Shown here one piece after another: positions 14,652-22,382 of a stretch of 33,697 nt of DNA. Each line of letters opens with the position of its first letter. The first letter of the stretch is position 1. The translations under genes and the position numbers were made by a program. Location of the stretch: NCBI GenBank assembly GCA_902200405.1, contig CABIKN020000045.1, forward strand, positions 1 through 33,697. The letters are read 5' to 3'. Under the pieces are notes generated by a model. It ran no database searches. It saw only the letters and a list, made by a program, of their open reading frames with translations, and was not told the origin of the DNA. The stretch is from Candidatus Roizmanbacteria bacterium (lineage in GTDB: Bacteria > Patescibacteriota > Microgenomatia > UBA1406 > GWC2-37-13).

Positions 14652-14734
14652 TGTCAGAGGGGAGAGTTGAACTCCCACGCCCTTGCGGGCACACGCTTCT
14701 GAAGCGTGCTTGTCTGCCATTCCAACACTCTGAC
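14652..14734 (-). tRNA. tRNA-Leu (anticodon CAG)
   Basis: Class II tRNA: acceptor GTCAGAG/CTCTGAC, anticodon stem CACGC/GCGTG with loop TTCAGAA, variable arm GCCCGCAAGGGC, T stem GGGAG/CTCCC, discriminator A, no CCA encoded. Confidence 0.95.
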
Positions 14735-15068
14735 TGTATTTCGTGCCAACACTGTGGCAACTAATCAATATTATACTATCTAATATATTGGTTTGATAGA
14801 TTTAAAAATTCTCCGTTCGTATTTTTTGATGAAGTCCATCTAAATCTCACAAAAGTGAAATTTATTAACAAGACTATTGTAGTAGTCTAAATTAAAAAGT
14901 CAAGTGAAAAATTTCAAAAAACTGAATTCTCATATTATGAGGCTTAAATACTTGAATCTGTTTTAAATTTTCTTCAGGATATTCTATAATATTTAACCAA
15001 TTAGCAGTTCTAAAATCGTCCCATGCTCTCCGCTTGATTTTATAATTTAATTATGAGTAAATAATAGT
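14735..15068. other. Intergenic region of 334 nt
   Basis: No gene seen. It contains a minus-strand TATAAT (14770-14775) that could serve tRNA-Leu, a small hairpin TGCCA/TGGCA (14744-14759) between that box and the tRNA, a half copy of the hairpin repeat (14997-15022), and a plus-strand TATAAT near 15040 that may serve the SIMPL gene. The rest is AT-rich without visible structure. Confidence 0.6.
14997..15022 (-). repeat. Hairpin repeat element, half copy D
   Basis: On the minus strand it reads GGGACGATTTTAGAACTGCTAATTGG, closely matching the left arm and spacer of copy A (76-100). The inner stem and right arm are absent. It shows that the repeat family is not confined to the island at the left end. 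Confidence 0.65.
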
Positions 15069-15767
15069 ATGTTCATTGATTTTAAAAAGATTTTTTCCGT
15101 CTTATTGATTTTAATTATTGGAGCTGGAATTGGCATTGGCACTGTTAAAACTATTGAAAGCTTCAAAGCTCCCAAACAAACTGTTTCGGTTGTTGGCACA
15201 GGTGAAGTCGATGCGACGACCGATCAGGCGACCATTAGTGTTCAGGTGACAAATAAAAAAGATGCCCAAACTTTGAAAAATTCTTTAATTAAATTTGGAA
15301 TCCCCGAAAGTCGAATTACTCAATCAAGCTACGGTGGTACTGCACCGATAGAGATAATGATCTATCCCCGACCTAATCCGACTACAAATATTAATTTTAC
15401 CGTTGTCCTGGATTCCTTAAAAGATATCAAAAAGGTTTTTGCTGCCATAAACGCTAATCCAAATACTCAAATTACTAATACTTATTATTCTTTAAACAAC
15501 AAAAAAATATGGGAATCAAAAGCAAAAGAAGAAGCTTTAAAAGACGCTCGAAGCCAGGTTGAATCAATCGCTAAGATCAATCGCCTTAGAGTTGGTAAAT
15601 TATTGACTGTTGTGGATGGCAATAATCCAAGACCATACCCGATGGGATTGAAAGGAATGGAAGGCGCAACTCAGGATGTAGTTCAGACAGCAGATAACAG
15701 CACAACTTACAGCGAACAAACTGTAAAAATTACATCTTCATATACCGCCACATACGAACTTTACTAG
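15069..15767 (+). CDS. SIMPL domain (DUF541) protein
   Basis: A 232-aa protein with an N-terminal membrane anchor or signal (VLLILIIGAGIGIGTVKTI, residues ~11-29) followed by a SIMPL/DUF541 domain: VSVVGTGEVDATTDQATISVQV, LIKFGIPESRITQSSYGG, and the later SKAKEEALKDARSQVESIAKINRLRVGKLLTV. These proteins are exported and of poorly known function (oxidative stress or surface protein handling has been reported for some). It is immediately followed by the GT-B-like gene. Probably faces the outside of the membrane. Confidence 0.9.
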   Translation: MFIDFKKIFSVLLILIIGAGIGIGTVKTIESFKAPKQTVSVVGTGEVDATTDQATISVQVTNKKDAQTLKNSLIKFGIPESRITQSSYGGTAPIEIMIYPRPNPTTNINFTVVLDSLKDIKKVFAAINANPNTQITNTYYSLNNKKIWESKAKEEALKDARSQVESIAKINRLRVGKLLTVVDGNNPRPYPMGLKGMEGATQDVVQTADNSTTYSEQTVKITSSYTATYELY

Positions 15768-15782
15768 TTGTATGATGAAATA

Positions 15783-17087
15783 ATGGATCGATCGTTATTA
15801 ATTTGTTTTGCTTATGCTCCGGCCGGTTTGGGACATCTTCGCGTTACCGATGCCTTATATCACGGCTTGCCAAAAGGAACCAACACCCCTCTTCTCTTAG
15901 GCTCACAAGATAAGACAATTACATATTTACACCGCTTTATGAGTCTAAACCCATTTGTCCGCAACCTGACTACGTGGGCAGAAAAAGGTTTTCTCGAAAA
16001 TCTAACTACTTTCATTTATAAATATCTTTTACGCTCCCATACCGATCTGCTATATGAACAGATGAAAACTATAGTTAGCGAAAGTTATGCGCTACCTTCA
16101 AAAATTCTTATCATCGCTACTCATTTTGGTTTGGCCCATCAACTTTCGGCCATAAAAGAAAGACTGGAAAAGGATACTAGAATCAAAGTCATATTAGTTG
16201 TCCAAGTAACCGATGATTCGCCCCATCATATTTGGTATATTCCAGGCGCTGATTTGATTTTTGTTCCAAGCGAGAAAACTCAGCGGGAACTTTCGCAATA
16301 TGGAAAAAAAATTAATAGTGTCGTTGTACCCATTACCGTCAATCCCTACCCGATCAGTCCGATTTTAAGCAAACCATTGACCGAAGGTCAATATAAAGAA
16401 AAGCTTGTGCAGGTTGACAATAGAAACCCTACTCTACCCATCCAAGTTATTATCCCAATTTCCGGCGCGGCGGTCGGGACTGATTATTTTACTATCTTGA
16501 CGGCGGAATTAAATAAAAGATCATCGCGTTTTCTTTTCCATATAATCTGCAAAGATGCTCCTTTTACTAAAAAATTTATCAGTGAAATCGCCGTTCATGA
16601 ATACATCAGAATTTATGGCGCTCAAGAAGACCGCAAAGTGATAAATATTTATGAAGATGTTTATCAAAAAAATATAATTTCTATTGAAATTACCAAACCG
16701 AGTGAACAATCATTCAAAGCCCTTTTAGATTGTAAAGCGAAAAATGCTCCGTTGCTTTTATTTACGGAGCCTATTGGTCGCCAAGAATATGATAATCTTG
16801 ATTTTCTTAAACGTCATAAATTAATTCCCAATAATCAAGACCAAGAGATATTGATGCAAATGAAAATTAGTCCTGAAATTTTGGCAAAAGCTTCTTCCTG
16901 GAGAGGGATAAGGCTGATAAGAGATCCAGTCAAAGCTGCCCAATTTATTTACTGGTGCCTGGAATCTGAAATATTTTCCAAAATGATGAGATATAAGCCT
17001 GTATTTACGAATGATCACCTACATCAAAATGAACTCGCTCCCGATGGAGTAAAAAAATTCTGGGAAAAAGTCGCTGATTTGTTATAA
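15783..17087 (+). CDS. GT-B-like glycosyltransferase (MGDG synthase/MurG-like), putative
   Basis: About 434 aa from ATG 15783 (MDRSLLICF). An in-frame TTG at 15768 directly after the SIMPL stop is the alternative. The N-terminal AYAPAGLGHLRVTDAL matches the glycine-rich loop that opens MurG/MGDG-synthase-like GT-B folds. ILIIATHFGLAHQLSAI and VVQVTDDSPHHIWYIPGADLIFVPSEKTQREL fit the N-domain lipid-side region (in MGDG synthases a similar 'TD' segment). The C-terminal half (VIIPISGAAVGTDYF; SEQSFKALLDCKAKNAPLLLF; GRQEYDNLDFL) looks like the nucleotide-sugar-binding domain. Substrate unknown; glycolipid synthesis is a reasonable guess. Confidence 0.7.
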   Translation: MDRSLLICFAYAPAGLGHLRVTDALYHGLPKGTNTPLLLGSQDKTITYLHRFMSLNPFVRNLTTWAEKGFLENLTTFIYKYLLRSHTDLLYEQMKTIVSESYALPSKILIIATHFGLAHQLSAIKERLEKDTRIKVILVVQVTDDSPHHIWYIPGADLIFVPSEKTQRELSQYGKKINSVVVPITVNPYPISPILSKPLTEGQYKEKLVQVDNRNPTLPIQVIIPISGAAVGTDYFTILTAELNKRSSRFLFHIICKDAPFTKKFISEIAVHEYIRIYGAQEDRKVINIYEDVYQKNIISIEITKPSEQSFKALLDCKAKNAPLLLFTEPIGRQEYDNLDFLKRHKLIPNNQDQEILMQMKISPEILAKASSWRGIRLIRDPVKAAQFIYWCLESEIFSKMMRYKPVFTNDHLHQNELAPDGVKKFWEKVADLL

Positions 17088-17094
17088 ATAATGT

Positions 17095-17100
17095 TATAAT
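17095..17100 (+). promoter_or_regulatory. Extended -10 before 17110
   Basis: TGtTATAAT, with TATAAT at 17095-17100, 9 nt before the ATG. No -35 is evident; the TG one base upstream makes it an extended -10. It supports separate leaderless transcription of the next gene. Confidence 0.55.
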
Positions 17101-17109
17101 GTAAAAATT

Positions 17110-17406
17110 ATGGACGACTCAGTAAAAGTAATTTTAAAAAAATTAGACGAGATAGATAACCGATTAAGATCAATTGAAGGTGTTAAGGTCACAGCTGTCA
17201 CAACCCAGAGAGTTTCAGAGGCCAAAGAAGCTAAGATCGAACGTGATCCCTTATTTAGCAAGGCTCTTGAGATGATGGATAAGTTTGATGAAATGTCATC
17301 TAAACAGTTAGTTGAAGCTCTAAAGATTGATACAAAGCGGGCCGAAACTATCCTCGATCAACTTGAAATTGCCGGACTTGGAACCTGCTACATGAAAGAG
17401 GTCTAA
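17110..17406 (+). CDS. Small protein with coiled coil and winged-helix-like C-terminus
   Basis: A 98-aa protein. Residues 3-24 (SVKVILKKLDEIDNRLRSIEG) predict a short coiled coil; residues ~48-95 (LFSKALEMMDKFDEMSSKQL, RAETILDQLEIAGLG) resemble a small helical or winged-helix domain. No family is recognised. Its stop TAA (17404-17406) overlaps the stop of the convergent gene (17403-17405 on the minus strand). It could be a DNA-binding protein, but there is no direct evidence. Confidence 0.65.
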   Translation: MDDSVKVILKKLDEIDNRLRSIEGVKVTAVTTQRVSEAKEAKIERDPLFSKALEMMDKFDEMSSKQLVEALKIDTKRAETILDQLEIAGLGTCYMKEV

Positions 17407-18353
17407 ATTTTTATCTTCTTTTCGAAATCATCCGGATGAAACCAGAGCTGAGTATTTGAAATAAGTTCTGTAGTTTGGTGATTTCTTATAATTTTTAGTT
17501 GAAAATTTTTAAGCAGTCGTTCGATTTTATTGGTGAAAGTATTAAGTATTAAGTAGTAGGTATTAAGCTGTTTTTTTTGTTTTATACTTGATACTTGATA
17601 CTTACTACTTACTACTCCCCTCGCATTTGGAAATAATTTATAAACCCATCGATTAGCCTCTAAAAACCTCTCATAAATATTACCTTTAATAATAATCGGC
17701 TTCATCTGAAGCACTTCGTGACCGACGAACTCTGTTTGTTTGAAGTGTGGAACTTTAAGATGGTTTTCATCGAAAAAAAGATTTAGGCAGACTTTGTCTT
17801 TATGGTATTGAGACGAGCCGTGGTCATTTTTTATCACACGAGAGTCTCTCCCTTCCCTTCCTTCGGTCGGGCGGGCCCCTCTCGAAAGTGAAAAAAATTC
17901 CCCCGCCTCGTCCTCTGAATAATTTCTTTTTCTTCTTAAACCTAATAACTGTGCTAAGACTAAAGCAATAAATCTCCCTGTAAATAATCTGCTCTTGGCT
18001 GTGATGATAAATAGGTCGATATCATCATCCTCCCCCGCATTCATCATTGAGATCGACCCAGAAAGCCCAACGAGTTTGATTTGGGGCGTTAGAGAAAGTA
18101 ATTTAACATAAATTTTGAATCGCCAGTTTCCCAGTTTTATCTTTGATATTTGATATTTACTTGCCCCACGAAGCCTTGGCGAAGTGGGGATACTATACTG
18201 GGGTGGAGTATATTTCAGGCTTTTTAACTCCTTTTTAAGCTCACTTCTACTTATTTTGACCTGTACAAAGGTGTGAATTTCCTCCAACGTAGGGTAATAA
18301 GCAAAAAATGAGAAGTATTTGATCGTTTTTAAGATTTCTTTGTTAATATTCAT
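17403..18353 (-). CDS. Nucleotidyltransferase-fold protein with repeat-derived insertions
   Basis: A 316-aa protein with a Pol-beta-type nucleotidyltransferase pattern: KLVGLSGSISMMNAGEDDDIDLFII gives the GS and D-x-D elements, and KVCLNLFFDENHL could carry the third position. The N-terminal ~70 residues look like a helical, possibly DNA-binding, domain. Three stretches are low-complexity or palindrome-encoded and look inserted in frame: PTSPRLRGASKYQ (18164-18189), SRGARPTEGREGRDS (17839-17884), and SSKYQVSSIKQKKQLNTYYL (17537-17617). They fall outside the conserved motifs. It lies 10 nt after the WecG/TagA gene on the same strand, so it may be co-expressed with it. Substrate unknown. Confidence 0.7.
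   Translation of the reverse strand: MNINKEILKTIKYFSFFAYYPTLEEIHTFVQVKISRSELKKELKSLKYTPPQYSIPTSPRLRGASKYQISKIKLGNWRFKIYVKLLSLTPQIKLVGLSGSISMMNAGEDDDIDLFIITAKSRLFTGRFIALVLAQLLGLRRKRNYSEDEAGEFFSLSRGARPTEGREGRDSRVIKNDHGSSQYHKDKVCLNLFFDENHLKVPHFKQTEFVGHEVLQMKPIIIKGNIYERFLEANRWVYKLFPNARGVVSSKYQVSSIKQKKQLNTYYLILNTFTNKIERLLKNFQLKIIRNHQTTELISNTQLWFHPDDFEKKIKI
17537..17617. repeat. Imperfect inverted AT-rich repeat (AAGTATTAAGTA type) inside a gene
   Basis: Short tandem units (AAGTATT-AAGTATT-AAGTAGT) at 17537-17566 face inverted units (ATACTTG-ATACTTG-ATACTTACTACTT) at 17584-17613. The open frame continues through. A related TTTGATATTTGATATTTACTT run lies at 18141-18161. Confidence 0.7.
17839..17884. 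repeat. GC-rich palindromic repeat inside a gene
   Basis: CGAGAG (17839-17844) pairs with CTCTCG (17879-17884) around a GC-rich core (CCTTCGGTCGGGCGGGCC). It is much richer in GC than the host gene and encodes the SRGARPTEGREGRDS stretch. Confidence 0.6.
18164..18189. repeat. Palindromic repeat inside a gene
   Basis: CCCCAC (18164-18169) pairs with GTGGGG (18184-18189), with GCC/GGC inside. It encodes TSPRLRGAS, in frame, beside a low-complexity KYQISK segment. Confidence 0.6.
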
Positions 18354-18363
18354 TAAATCTTTA

Positions 18364-19137
18364 TTATTTTTTTAGTTTTTGTTTAATAATTAACCAAATA
18401 AATTTTAGTAATCTTAACTGTCTTTTCCAACGCCAAGGTTGAATAACCAAACGATATAACCACTCAAGTCCGATTTTTTGAATAAAAGTTGGAGAACGAT
18501 TAACATTTCCACTTAGATAATCAAAAGCTCCTCCGACGCCCATAGCTACACAATTGGTGAGTTTATTTTTGTGACGCTCTATCCATAATTCTTGGGCTGG
18601 TGATCCAAACGCAACAAATACTAAATGGGGCTTATAAGCGGTCACTATTGAGAAAATCTTATCTTCTTCGTCTTCACTAGGATCTTGGATATCAACTATC
18701 CCTTGAATACCATTAAACTTAGCCTCAATATATTTCTCTTGATAGCACTGAGCAAGTCGAAGTGCTAAATTTTCTTTTCCTCCAATCATCAGCACTCTTA
18801 AGCGTCTGTCTGACGCCATCTTTAGTAGGTCTTCCATCAACCCCACTCCTGTCACCCTCTCACCAGTCTCTACACCAAGCCATCGGCCTGCCAGAACAAC
18901 CCCTATCCCGTCAACTATCTTTATTTGAGCTGTCTCAACAACCTTTTTGAATATTTCGCTCTCAGTGGTAGCGATTAGGTTTTCTGGGTTAAGGGAGACA
19001 ATGTGAAAAAAACAGGTTGGTTTACCTATGTATAATAAAATTTTCTCTAGGATACTTGTTCTACTTTCCAGATTTATAGTTATTCCTAAAATTTTGTTTG
19101 TCTTCATATTTGCTGATTTACTATAAGAATTTATCAT
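18364..19137 (-). CDS. WecG/TagA/CpsF family glycosyltransferase
   Basis: Up to 257 aa; the ATG at 19107 (MKTNKILGITI) is the more typical start and would give 247 aa. The WecG/TagA signature is clear: SLNPENLIATTES, KIVDGIGVVLAGRWLGVETGERVTGVGLMEDLL with the catalytic-region Asp, MIGGKENLALRLAQ, FVAFGSPAQELWIERHK, and AMGVGGAFDYLSGNVNRSP. The family (GT26) transfers N-acetylmannosamine-type sugars to lipid-linked GlcNAc in teichoic acid or enterobacterial common antigen synthesis. The LCP protein at 7160 could act later in such a pathway. It is downstream of MreB after a 236-nt AT-rich gap with no visible gene. Confidence 0.93.
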   Translation of the reverse strand: MINSYSKSANMKTNKILGITINLESRTSILEKILLYIGKPTCFFHIVSLNPENLIATTESEIFKKVVETAQIKIVDGIGVVLAGRWLGVETGERVTGVGLMEDLLKMASDRRLRVLMIGGKENLALRLAQCYQEKYIEAKFNGIQGIVDIQDPSEDEEDKIFSIVTAYKPHLVFVAFGSPAQELWIERHKNKLTNCVAMGVGGAFDYLSGNVNRSPTFIQKIGLEWLYRLVIQPWRWKRQLRLLKFIWLIIKQKLKK

Positions 19138-19373
19138 TTTTCATTTTTCATTTATCATTGGTCTTTTTGTTCAAATTATTTTATGATAATTTATATTATC
19201 TTATCAAGGACAACTTATATTTACTAGCAAAAACATAAAGTTAATAATAAATATTACTATAAACCTATTTAAAAATTATTGTTTTAAAATTGATTAAAAA
19301 TTAAAAAATAAAAATTAAAAATTACTTTATACTATCGGACTATCTATTAGGGTCGGTATAAAACCTACCCCTA

Positions 19374-20384
19374 CTATCTGATTGCCTCCTTGAATGAATC
19401 TAAATTCTCAATTGCCATACCAACACCTCGAATAACACAAAATAAAGGTTCGTCAACTACAAATGAAGATACCCCGGTGTAATAAGTAATATAGCGGTCT
19501 ATATTAGTCAGCAGGGCGGTCCCACCCGATAAAACAATTCCTTTGTCTACAATATCAGCAGCAAGTTCCGGTGGGGTTTGTGATAAAACTTCTTTTATCC
19601 CGTCAAGAATTGCTTTTAAAGGTTTGATCAAAGCTAAATTAACATCTTTTTCACCGATTTCGTATATTTTTGGCAGCCCGCTTTGAAAATCACGTCCTTT
19701 AACTTCCATTTTCCTCTCCTCTATCTCTTGCTTATCGTTTATTAGAGCATTGCCAATTTTAATTTTAATGTCTTCTGCAGTCCGTTCACCTATGATCATA
19801 TTGTGTTTTTTTCGAAGTTCGGTCATTATCGCCTCATCTAATTTTGTTCCCGCAACTCTAACGGTTTTATATACTACTAACTGACCTAACGAGATCACAG
19901 CAATCTCGGTCGTTCCACCGCCAATATTAACTATCATCTGTCCAGAGGCTTGAGAGATCGGTAATTTAGCTCCAATTGCAGCCGCCAGAGGCTCCTCAAT
20001 TAAATAAACGTCAGATGCTCCTGCCTGCTTACATGCCGCAACAACCGCCCGTTTTTCTACCTGAGAGGAGCCACCCGGAATTGAGATCATAACTTCCGGC
20101 CAAAAAATAGCTGATCTCAAACCTTTCTTTAAAAAATAAGTGATCATGGCCGAAGTGGTTGTATAGTCAGCAATTACCCCTTCCTTCATCGGTCGGGAGG
20201 CCACGATTGACCCTGGTGTCCGACCTATCATTTCTCTTGCATCTTCTCCAACCGCTAATATTTTTTTGTCATCTAAGGAATAAGCAACGACCGTTGGCTC
20301 ATTTAAAACAATACCTTCACCTGCAACGTAAACTAAAGTATTTGCTGTCCCTAAATCGATACCAATTTTTTTGCGAAAGAACAT
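19374..20384 (-). CDS. mreB: Rod-shape protein MreB/Mbl
   Basis: A 336-aa actin-fold ATPase of normal MreB length. Visible motifs: KIGIDLGTANTLVY (phosphate 1), RPMKEGVIADYTTTSAMI (connect 1), VMISIPGGSSQVEKRAV, LIEEPLAAAIGA, MIVNIGGGTTEIAVISLG (phosphate 2), GERTAEDIKIKIG, and KGIVLSGGTALL (adenosine). It organises wall synthesis at the membrane; the N-terminal MFFRKK may act as the membrane-binding segment. It is divergent from the PEGA gene, with only 28 nt between start codons. No mreC or mreD follows, unlike in many bacteria. Confidence 0.97.
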   Translation of the reverse strand: MFFRKKIGIDLGTANTLVYVAGEGIVLNEPTVVAYSLDDKKILAVGEDAREMIGRTPGSIVASRPMKEGVIADYTTTSAMITYFLKKGLRSAIFWPEVMISIPGGSSQVEKRAVVAACKQAGASDVYLIEEPLAAAIGAKLPISQASGQMIVNIGGGTTEIAVISLGQLVVYKTVRVAGTKLDEAIMTELRKKHNMIIGERTAEDIKIKIGNALINDKQEIEERKMEVKGRDFQSGLPKIYEIGEKDVNLALIKPLKAILDGIKEVLSQTPPELAADIVDKGIVLSGGTALLTNIDRYITYYTGVSSFVVDEPLFCVIRGVGMAIENLDSFKEAIR

Positions 20385-20412
20385 AGATATAAATATTGTA
20401 TAATATATAACT
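20385..20412. promoter_or_regulatory. Compact divergent promoter region mreB / PEGA gene
   Basis: Only 28 nt separate the two ATGs. On the plus strand TATAAT (20399-20404) lies 8 nt before the ATG at 20413. On the minus strand AT-rich boxes such as TATATC lie next to the mreB ATG. The -35 regions must lie inside the opposite genes, and both mRNAs would be leaderless or nearly so. Confidence 0.5.
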
Positions 20413-21558
20413 ATGAAAATCTTATTGAAATTGATGTTCTTTGTTCTATTTGTGATGGTTTTAGCTATAGTGATTGGTTACGCCAGAGGATATCGATTCG
20501 ATATAGAAAAAAAATCGTTGAAGTCAACCGGCATAATTTCTGCGACCTCAAATCCCAAGGCAGCTAAGATTTTTATTAATGGAGAATTAAAAGGAGTCAC
20601 TGATACTAATATAACTCTTCCACCTGAGAACTATTTTGTCGAAATAAAAAAAGAAGGCTATACCAGTTGGAGTAAACAGATAAATTTAAAGGGAGAGTTG
20701 GTTATTAATGTTGACCCAATCCTTTTTCCAATCAATCCATCGCTTTCACCACTTACAAATCTTGGGATTATTAAGGCTATCCCAACCGACGATGGTGATA
20801 AGATTGTTATTATAGCCAGCGGATCTGCCTATCTTTTTGATGCCGGTAAAAAAACCCTGCCATTTTTCCCACCGTTGAACAAGATAGTTGACCTATCTTT
20901 ATTTTCAAATTTTATTGATTTTAAGGATATCGAAGTAACTTTTTCACCAGATCAAAAACAAGCAACTTTTTCTTCAGTTGATTCAGAATCTTATTTATTA
21001 TCACTTGATCAGGACAATCTAAATCCACTAAATGTTACCCTTTCAAAAAAAACCTTAATTCAAGCATGGCAGAATGAAAAAGAAAAGAATTACGCTAAAA
21101 TTTTAGAAACTTTTCCCAAAGACTTTGATAAGATCGCGTCTGCTTCATTTGAAATTATTGCTTTTTCTCCGAATGAAACAAAAGTACTTTATAAAGCGAA
21201 CGATACTGTTGTGCTGCCTTTGATGATCAAACCACCTCTAATTTCGACGAACCAAACCACGGAGGAACGATCAGTAATAAAAAATAAAACATATGTCTAT
21301 GACCGCAAAGAAGATAAAAATTTCCCTATTTCACAGCCTAATCTAAAATGGTTCTATGATTCCCGCCACTTTGTAGTCGAAGAAGATAAAAAGATCTCTA
21401 TTGTTGATTATGACAATACAAATAAACAAACTATTTACTCCGGACCGTTTGAAAGCTCGTTTTTTAATCCAACCAGTGACGGAAAGATTATCGTCCTAAT
21501 TAACCTTAATTCCCAGGTGAATGAACTTCCGGATTTGTATCTAGTAGGTATTCGTTAA
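20413..21558 (+). CDS. PEGA-domain membrane-anchored protein
   Basis: A 381-aa protein: N-terminal membrane anchor (residues ~4-24, LKLMFFVLFVMVLAIVIGYA), then a PEGA domain at ~45-95 (GIISATSNPKAAKIFINGELKG ... LPPENYFVEIKKEGYTSWSKQI), then a ~280-residue beta-rich part with repeated 'KIVII', 'FSPDQKQATF', 'FSPNETKVLYK' strands that resemble beta-propeller (TolB/WD40-like) blades. It is probably exposed outside the membrane. PEGA domains are linked to S-layer or surface proteins. It ends in a strong hairpin shared with the convergent sortase gene. Confidence 0.85.
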   Translation: MKILLKLMFFVLFVMVLAIVIGYARGYRFDIEKKSLKSTGIISATSNPKAAKIFINGELKGVTDTNITLPPENYFVEIKKEGYTSWSKQINLKGELVINVDPILFPINPSLSPLTNLGIIKAIPTDDGDKIVIIASGSAYLFDAGKKTLPFFPPLNKIVDLSLFSNFIDFKDIEVTFSPDQKQATFSSVDSESYLLSLDQDNLNPLNVTLSKKTLIQAWQNEKEKNYAKILETFPKDFDKIASASFEIIAFSPNETKVLYKANDTVVLPLMIKPPLISTNQTTEERSVIKNKTYVYDRKEDKNFPISQPNLKWFYDSRHFVVEEDKKISIVDYDNTNKQTIYSGPFESSFFNPTSDGKIIVLINLNSQVNELPDLYLVGIR

Positions 21559-21624
21559 AAGCGAAAATATCAAATTTTTTTCGGTTTGATGTTTTCCGAC
21601 AAAAAATTTCGATATCGAGCTTTT
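21557..21624. terminator. Bidirectional hairpin terminator
   Basis: A long AT-rich hairpin between convergent genes: AAAAGC (21557-21562) with GCTTTT (21619-21624), ATATC (21567-21571) with GATAT (21611-21615), AAATTTTTT (21572-21580) with AAAAAATTT (21601-21609), and CGG (21582-21584) with CCG (21596-21598), loop of 11 nt. Its ends touch both coding regions. Confidence 0.75.
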
Positions 21625-22381
21625 ATTCCACTTCTCTAACAGCAAAAATTAATAGTCTCTTTAACGTCGTTCCAGGAGGCCAACAGGTTTGTAAGGTTAA
21701 GAACTCCCGATTGGTTTTTCTCGTTAGGTATTGAACTTGGGATGGGTCGACGGTTTCCTGCCCAATCACTCGATAGACATAACGTTGGCCCTGATAAAAA
21801 ATGTTCACTTCGTCATTTTTTTCTAATTTATACAGAAGATAAAAGATTGCATTATAGGTCGCCACATTCCAAAAATAATTGGTTGAGTGGGCAAAAAGAA
21901 AGATATGCCCGCCCTCTCCAGGAAAAGCCGTTCCCAATGTATGAGCTACTCCCTTATTTAAAGCATCCAAATATATTTTTTGATCTGAGGCGTCAATATT
22001 TGGTTGAACTTTAGCATTGGCACCAATTTTTGGAATAACTATACTGAAATTTGGATCTACAGGTGTTAAAATCTCAACTGGTTTAATATTAAAAGCTTTC
22101 GCCAATAAACCCTTATTTAAGGACTGTCCTTGTAAGGACAGTCCTTGATTCTTCAAGTCACCAGACACAACATACTTCTTCTGTATCTTAACGTTAACAA
22201 AATATATCAACTCTTCTTTAACAGGCTGCCAAAATGTTTTGACGATCATAAACAAAGAAGAGAATAATAAGAAATTTCCAATCGTACGAAGAATAAGAAT
22301 TCTCGCATATTCGCTCGTTTTTATGCGATGAATATGATGGCGGATTAGGTGTCTTTTAGAAAGTTTTGTTGAGTTTTTCAT
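21623..22381 (-). CDS. Sortase family protein
   Basis: A 252-aa transpeptidase with a single N-terminal membrane segment (~residues 34-50) after a basic tail (RHLIRHHIHRIK). Catalytic residues are all visible: His165 (FLFAHST), Cys233 (TLQTCWPPGT) and Arg242 (LKRLLIF). The LQTCWPPGT context is like class D/E sortases of CPR and Actinobacteria. Sortases attach surface proteins or build pili. Residues ~79-88 (QGLSLQGQSL) are encoded by a perfect inverted repeat (22119-22146), located in the spacer between anchor and catalytic domain. It begins 1 nt after the stop of the TrmB-like regulator, so the two are coupled. Confidence 0.93.
   Translation of the reverse strand: MKNSTKLSKRHLIRHHIHRIKTSEYARILILRTIGNFLLFSSLFMIVKTFWQPVKEELIYFVNVKIQKKYVVSGDLKNQGLSLQGQSLNKGLLAKAFNIKPVEILTPVDPNFSIVIPKIGANAKVQPNIDASDQKIYLDALNKGVAHTLGTAFPGEGGHIFLFAHSTNYFWNVATYNAIFYLLYKLEKNDEVNIFYQGQRYVYRVIGQETVDPSQVQYLTRKTNREFLTLQTCWPPGTTLKRLLIFAVREVE
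22119..22146. repeat. Inverted repeat AAGGACTGTCCTT-gt-AAGGACAGTCCTT inside the sortase gene
   Basis: Two perfect 13-nt reverse-complementary arms (22119-22131, 22134-22146) with a 2-nt spacer; each arm is itself nearly palindromic. The same arms occur, in the opposite order and with a 16-nt spacer, in the prepilin peptidase gene (27603-27644). Both copies keep the frame open. Confidence 0.9.
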
Positions 22382-22382
22382 A

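Noticed and set aside
17537-17617. CRISPR array
   Set aside because: The short AAGTATT units are direct tandem or inverted repeats without unique spacers of regular length, and no cas gene is present. No other CRISPR-like array was seen in the window.
21742-22014. Plus-strand open frame antisense to the sortase gene
   Set aside because: The sortase on the other strand has all catalytic residues; the opposite frame has no recognisable feature.
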